In this document: positions 63,091-64,000 of the stretch, in pieces
Layout: every line of letters begins with the position of its first letter
How positions within the stretch are numbered: position 1 is the stretch's first letter
Assembly: GCA_019636095.1 (NCBI GenBank)
Contig: JAHBYF010000001.1
Location: 434,001-498,000 of the forward strand
From: Hyphomonadaceae bacterium
GTDB lineage: Bacteria; Pseudomonadota; Alphaproteobacteria; Caulobacterales; Aquidulcibacteraceae
Length of the DNA: 64,000 nucleotides
Direction of reading: 5' to 3'
The notes under the pieces: model-generated
Seen by the model: only the letters and a program-made list of their open reading frames with translations
What the model was told of the DNA's origin: nothing
The model's database searches: none
Translations under genes and position numbers: made by a program

Positions 63091-64000
63091 TTAGTTCGCC
63101 CGAACGGCGGCGGCGAAGTTGGAATCGCGGGCCATTGCCGCAAAGGCCGGCTCGCGCGCGAGAGCCGCGAAGGCGGGCTGCCGCGCCAGAGCTGTGAACG
63201 CTTGCGCGTTACGGGCCAAAGCGCTCAGGGCCTGTGCATTCTGAGCCAACGCCGCGAAGGCTTGCGGGTTTTGCGCCATGGCGGCGAACGCTTGCGGATT
63301 TTGCGCCATCGCTTGCATGGCCTGGGCGTTGATGCCGTTAGCGTTGCGGGCGACTGCGGCTTGGGCCTGGAACGCCTGCGCGTTGCGGGCCATGGCTGCG
63401 AGGCCTTGGGCGTCGCGGCTCAGAGCCTGAAACGCTTGCGCGTTGCGCGCCATAGCCTGGAAGGCCTGTGCGTTGCGGGCCATCGCATCAAAAGCTTGAG
63501 CGTCGCGCGCCAACGATTGGAAGGCCTGTGCGTTGCGGGCCATCGCGTCGAACGCCTGCGCGTCGCTAGCGAGCGCGCTCATTGCTTGCGCATCGCGCCC
63601 AAGCGCCTCGAACGCTGCCGCATCACGCGCCATCGCGGCGTTGGCTTGCGGATTGCGCGCTGCGGCGGCGAAGTTGGCGTTGCGGGCAAAGCTTGCGAAC
63701 GCCTGCGGATTGCGCGCCATCGCTGCGAAGGCCTGCGGGTGGCGGGCGAGCGCTTCGAAGGCTTGCGGGTAGCGCGCCATGGCGGCAAACGCCTGCGGCT
63801 CACGCGCCAGCGCCGAGAAGGCTTGCGCATTGGCGGCGAGGGCGGAAGTCATCTGCGCGTCAAACGCGCGTGCGCTGAGAGCCTGCGCTTGGAACGCCTG
63901 AGCGTTGCGGGCCATGGCTGCGAGGCCTTGTGCATCGCGGCTGAGCGCTTGGAATGCCTCGGCGTTGCGGGCCATGGCTTGGAACGCTTGTGCGTTGCGG
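63091..64000 (-). CDS. alanine-rich decapeptide-repeat protein, 5' part outside window
   Basis: The frame is open from the stop at 63091 to the window edge (303 codons), so the N-terminus is missing. Almost the whole visible protein is a ladder of ten-residue units, consensus M/L-A-R-N/D-A/P-Q-A-F-x-A (for example MARNAQAFQA, LARDAQAFDA, MAQNPQAFAA), with a few nine- and thirteen-residue variants. About 29 units are visible. A block of ~32 residues (MARNAEAFQALSRDAQGLAA and on) occurs twice nearly unchanged, about 180 residues apart, which implies segmental duplication. It may be a solenoid or filament; no family recognised. Confidence 0.8.
   Translation of the reverse strand, partial: RNAQAFQAMARNAEAFQALSRDAQGLAAMARNAQAFQAQALSARAFDAQMTSALAANAQAFSALAREPQAFAAMARYPQAFEALARHPQAFAAMARNPQAFASFARNANFAAAARNPQANAAMARDAAAFEALGRDAQAMSALASDAQAFDAMARNAQAFQSLARDAQAFDAMARNAQAFQAMARNAQAFQALSRDAQGLAAMARNAQAFQAQAAVARNANGINAQAMQAMAQNPQAFAAMAQNPQAFAALAQNAQALSALARNAQAFTALARQPAFAALAREPAFAAMARDSNFAAAVRAN
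63121..64000. repeat. 30 bp tandem repeat array encoding the decapeptide units
   Basis: The DNA repeats with a 30-base period, with units such as GCCATCGCATCAAAAGCTTG or GCCTGTGCGTTGCGGGCCAT. Third codon positions vary between units, so the protein sequence is conserved more than the DNA. The array continues past the window edge. Confidence 0.85.

Noticed and set aside
63121..64000. regular 30 bp repeats that could suggest a CRISPR array
   Set aside because: There are no unique spacers; the period is continuous, in frame, and the units differ mostly at third codon positions, as expected for a coding repeat.
1..64000. transposases, integrases, prophage genes, restriction or abortive-infection systems, tRNA or rRNA genes
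   Set aside because: None was recognised on either strand by reading, although small or degenerate ones could be missed without a database search.

Overview
This 64 kb window is a stretch of high-GC bacterial chromosome. The gene content points to an alphaproteobacterium, most likely Caulobacterales or Hyphomonadaceae-like. The reasons are an sdhCDA block followed later by sdhB, a large (1,625-residue) NAD-glutamate dehydrogenase, ZapE, a mesaconyl-CoA hydratase/CitE pair, and many secreted serine hydrolases of the beta-lactamase fold. The taxonomic placement is inferred from gene families; no rRNA is present to confirm it. No tRNA, CRISPR array, integrase or transposase was seen.

Region 1 (1-17.6 kb) is accessory in character. 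It opens with a divergent sulfur pair (an MBL-fold persulfide-dioxygenase-like enzyme and a TauE/SafE exporter) and a Dps protein, then two small secreted unknowns. Next comes a plus-strand run with two tandem serine-hydrolase paralogues, the second of which has lost its catalytic residues, followed by a two-component system and a DUF5694 protein. A frameshifted M50-like membrane peptidase gene comes next. After it is a compact copper-acquisition cassette: DUF2946-like protein, TonB receptor, PCuAC chaperone, SCO protein, YcnI protein and a copper-uptake-associated protein. Two families of dispersed intergenic repeats lie here: a degenerate ~80-190 bp family with four copies between 2.2 and 11.3 kb, and three palindromic elements with GGGTGACACACACGCAC-type arms between 16.1 and 17.7 kb.

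Region 2 (17.7-30.8 kb) is core and metabolic. It holds rplU-rpmA with a clear promoter, leader hairpin and intrinsic terminator, then asd, acetyltransferases, rarD, a PPP-type phosphatase, an overlapping operon (pyridoxal-kinase-like, serine hydrolase, DUF2029), a CitE-like lyase coupled to a mesaconyl-CoA hydratase-like gene, and a DUF885 protein.

Region 3 (30.8-40.9 kb) is the succinate dehydrogenase locus. sdhCDA is separated from sdhB by about 5.3 kb holding a small anchored protein, a VOC protein, an AsmA protein on the other strand, a small membrane protein and CreD. A GH1 family protein with altered active-site motifs overlaps the end of sdhB.

Region 4 (40.9-56.9 kb) holds YceI, a secreted protein with paired EF-hand loops, an acyltransferase, zapE, a HerA/DUF853 ATPase, an AI-2E family permease, the giant glutamate dehydrogenase, a dienelactone-hydrolase-like protein, a lipoprotein glutathione peroxidase and purH.

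Region 5 (56.9-64 kb, all minus strand) combines a lipoprotein serine hydrolase, a membrane-anchored XRE regulator, and a PrsW-like intramembrane protease overlapping the gene for a 1,023-residue exported HEXXH metallopeptidase/beta-propeller/probable beta-barrel protein. At the window edge is the end of a gene for an alanine-rich protein built almost wholly from decapeptide repeats. This last protein, the hydrolase/pseudo-hydrolase/two-component run, the PrsW-coupled metallopeptidase and the intergenic repeat families are the most unusual items.
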